Of a stretch of 64,000 bases of DNA, positions 62,594 to 64,000 are shown in pieces. The DNA is from Mycobacterium numidiamassiliense (GTDB taxonomy: Bacteria; Actinomycetota; Actinomycetes; Mycobacteriales; Mycobacteriaceae). Positions within the stretch are counted from its first letter, which is position 1; each line of letters starts with the position of its first letter. The stretch covers positions 3,874,966 to 3,938,965 of the forward strand of contig NZ_FUEZ01000004.1 of the NCBI RefSeq assembly GCF_900157365.1, in the 5' to 3' direction. Made by a program: the position numbers and the translations under genes. The notes under the pieces were generated by a model. That model was given only the letters and a program-made list of their open reading frames with translations. It did not search any database and was not told the DNA's origin.

Positions 62594-64000
62594 TTGAGCC
62601 ACTACATCGCTAATGTGCGCGATCTCGAATTCAACATCTTCGAGGTTCTCGAAGTGGGCGCCGTCCTCGGCACCGGACAGTACAGCGAGCTCGACGCTGA
62701 CACGGTCCGGACGATCCTGTCCGAGGCCGCTCGCTTCGCCGAGGGCCCCGTCGCCGAGACCTTCGCCTTCGCCGACCGCAATCCACCGGTCTTCGACCCG
62801 AAGGCCCACTCCATCAGCGTCCCGCCCGAATTGGCCAAAACCGTGCAGGCGATCCGGGAAGCCGGATGGTGGCGACTGAGCCTGGACGAAGAGATCGGCG
62901 GCATGGCGGCGCCGGCACCTCTGGCGTGGGCGGTCAACGAAATGATCTTTTGCGCCAACCCCTCTGCCAACTTCTTCAGTCTGGGCCCCTTGATGGCCCA
63001 GGCGCTGTACATGGAGGGCAACGAAGAGCAGCGGCGGTGGGCCGCCGAGGGCGTGGAGCGCGGTTGGGCGGCCACCATGGTGCTCACCGAACCCGACGCC
63101 GGTTCCGACGTCGGCGCGGGCCGCGCCAAGGCCATCGGACAACCGGACGGCACCTGGCATATCGAGGGCGTGAAGCGATTCATCTCCGGCGGTGACGTGG
63201 GCAGTACCGCCGACAACATCTTCCACCTGGTGCTGGCCCGTCCCGAGGGCGCCGGCCCTGGCACCAAGGGGCTGAGCCTGTTCTATGTCCCCGAGTTTCT
63301 TTTCGACCCCGAGACGTTCGAACTCGGTGCGCGCAATGGTGTTTTCACCACCGGGGTGGAGCACAAGATGGGGATCAAGTCGTCGCCGACGTGCGAATTG
63401 ACCTTCGGCGCCACGGATGTGCCCGCCGTCGGCTATCTGGTCGGCGACGTCCACAACGGGATCGCCCAGATGTTCACCGTGATCGAGCACGCCCGAATGA
63501 CCATCGGCGTCAAGGCCGCCGGCACCCTGTCCACCGGCTATCTGAACGCGCTGGCCTTCGCCAAGGAGCGCGTGCAGGGCGCCGATCTGACCCAGATGTC
63601 CGACAAGACCGCGCCGCGCGTCACGATCATCCACCACCCCGATGTGCGTCGCAGCCTGATGACCCAGAAGGCCTACGCCGAGGGACTGCGGGCGCTGTAC
63701 ATGTACGCCGCCGCGCATCAGGATAACGCTGTCGCAGAACATGTTTCGGGTGCCGACCCGAGCCTGGCGCACCGCATCGACGACCTGCTGCTGCCGATCG
63801 TCAAAGGGGTGAGTTCCGAACGGGCCTACGAGGTCCTGACCGAGTCACTGCAGACACTGGGCGGCTCGGGCTTCTTGCAGGACTATCCCCTGGAGCAGTA
63901 CATCCGCGATTCCAAGATCGATTCGCTCTACGAAGGCACCACCGCCATCCAGGCGCTGGACCTGTTCTTCCGCAAGATCGTTCGCGACCGCGGCGAGGCC
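62594..64000 (+). CDS. fadE15: Acyl-CoA dehydrogenase, FadE15 type (3' end outside window)
   Basis: At least 469 residues from TTG 62594 (SHYIANVRDLEFNIFEVLEV). This N-terminal extension is typical of the long acyl-CoA dehydrogenases (about 600 residues, DmdC/FadE5-like). WAATMVLTEPDAGSDVGAGR is the FAD/acyl signature, GVKRFISGGDVG and MGIKSSPTCELTF follow, and YPLEQYIRDSKIDSLYEGTT contains the catalytic Glu region. It oxidises acyl-CoA to enoyl-CoA. Rv1467c (fadE15) lies at the same relative place in M. tuberculosis, though genes between it and trxB1 there (ctpD, a PE_PGRS) are absent here. Confidence 0.9.
   Translation, partial: MSHYIANVRDLEFNIFEVLEVGAVLGTGQYSELDADTVRTILSEAARFAEGPVAETFAFADRNPPVFDPKAHSISVPPELAKTVQAIREAGWWRLSLDEEIGGMAAPAPLAWAVNEMIFCANPSANFFSLGPLMAQALYMEGNEEQRRWAAEGVERGWAATMVLTEPDAGSDVGAGRAKAIGQPDGTWHIEGVKRFISGGDVGSTADNIFHLVLARPEGAGPGTKGLSLFYVPEFLFDPETFELGARNGVFTTGVEHKMGIKSSPTCELTFGATDVPAVGYLVGDVHNGIAQMFTVIEHARMTIGVKAAGTLSTGYLNALAFAKERVQGADLTQMSDKTAPRVTIIHHPDVRRSLMTQKAYAEGLRALYMYAAAHQDNAVAEHVSGADPSLAHRIDDLLLPIVKGVSSERAYEVLTESLQTLGGSGFLQDYPLEQYIRDSKIDSLYEGTTAIQALDLFFRKIVRDRGEA

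Overview
The window is chromosomal DNA of a high-GC actinobacterium, almost certainly a slow-growing non-tuberculous Mycobacterium. From about 31 kb to the right end the gene order is that of the M. tuberculosis Rv1467c-Rv1497 region read backwards: lipL, meaB, mutB, mutA, a VTT membrane protein, DoxX-like, SPFH, NfeD, an Rv1486c homologue, ferrochelatase, inhA, fabG1, the Rv1481/Rv1480/moxR1/ripB/ripA cluster, Rv1476, acn with its TetR regulator, Rv1473A, an ABC-F ATPase, echA12, thioredoxin and a fadE15-like acyl-CoA dehydrogenase. This comparison is from memory of the reference order, not from a search.

The left half (about 1-30.8 kb) is an accessory cell-envelope glycan island in the place where M. 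tuberculosis has Rv1500-Rv1520 and where M. marinum/M. kansasii-type species carry lipooligosaccharide genes. Positions 1-4.3 kb are a decay zone: a damaged gmd, a low-GC orphan gene, a collapsed relic of a gmd-like plus glycosyltransferase pair whose intact copy lies at 13.2-15.3 kb, one intact methyltransferase, and a broken TylF-type methyltransferase. Positions 4.27-9.7 kb are a tightly coupled plus-strand operon that should make a CDP-linked, C-methylated 6-deoxyhexose (RfbF, RfbG, an RfbC-type epimerase, a TylC3-type C-methyltransferase, a remnant of an aminotransferase start, an SDR reductase, a CmcI-type protein). Then come an SGNH acyltransferase, a chimeric scar of rfbG and a family-2 glycosyltransferase, the intact gmd-like/GT4 pair, and a 15-kb stretch with six paralogous GPL-type UDP-glycosyltransferases mixed with FkbM, TylF and Methyltransf_24 methyltransferases, a second acyltransferase, a sulfotransferase-fold protein and a dTDP-L-rhamnose 4-epimerase-type enzyme. 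Five of the six UGT genes have their own upstream region containing an [A/C/G]ATAAT hexamer 40-60 nt before the start; in four of them much of the surrounding leader is also alike, so the promoter seems to have been duplicated with the gene.

The right half is mostly conserved housekeeping: propionate/methylmalonyl-CoA metabolism, FAS-II (fabG1-inhA, with residues linked to isoniazid action in the usual form), haem synthesis, peptidoglycan hydrolases with their MoxR/VWA partners, aconitase and redox functions. Departures from the M. tuberculosis order are: no mazEF4 genes between mutB and meaB (a 22-bp inverted repeat is there instead), a streptogrisin-like serine protease with a small Pro-rich membrane protein next to the VTT protein, and a gap + papA-like pair between echA12 and thioredoxin. 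Gap and Pap proteins export and acylate surface glycolipids, so this pair may belong functionally with the island. No tRNA, rRNA, CRISPR or intact insertion sequence was seen.
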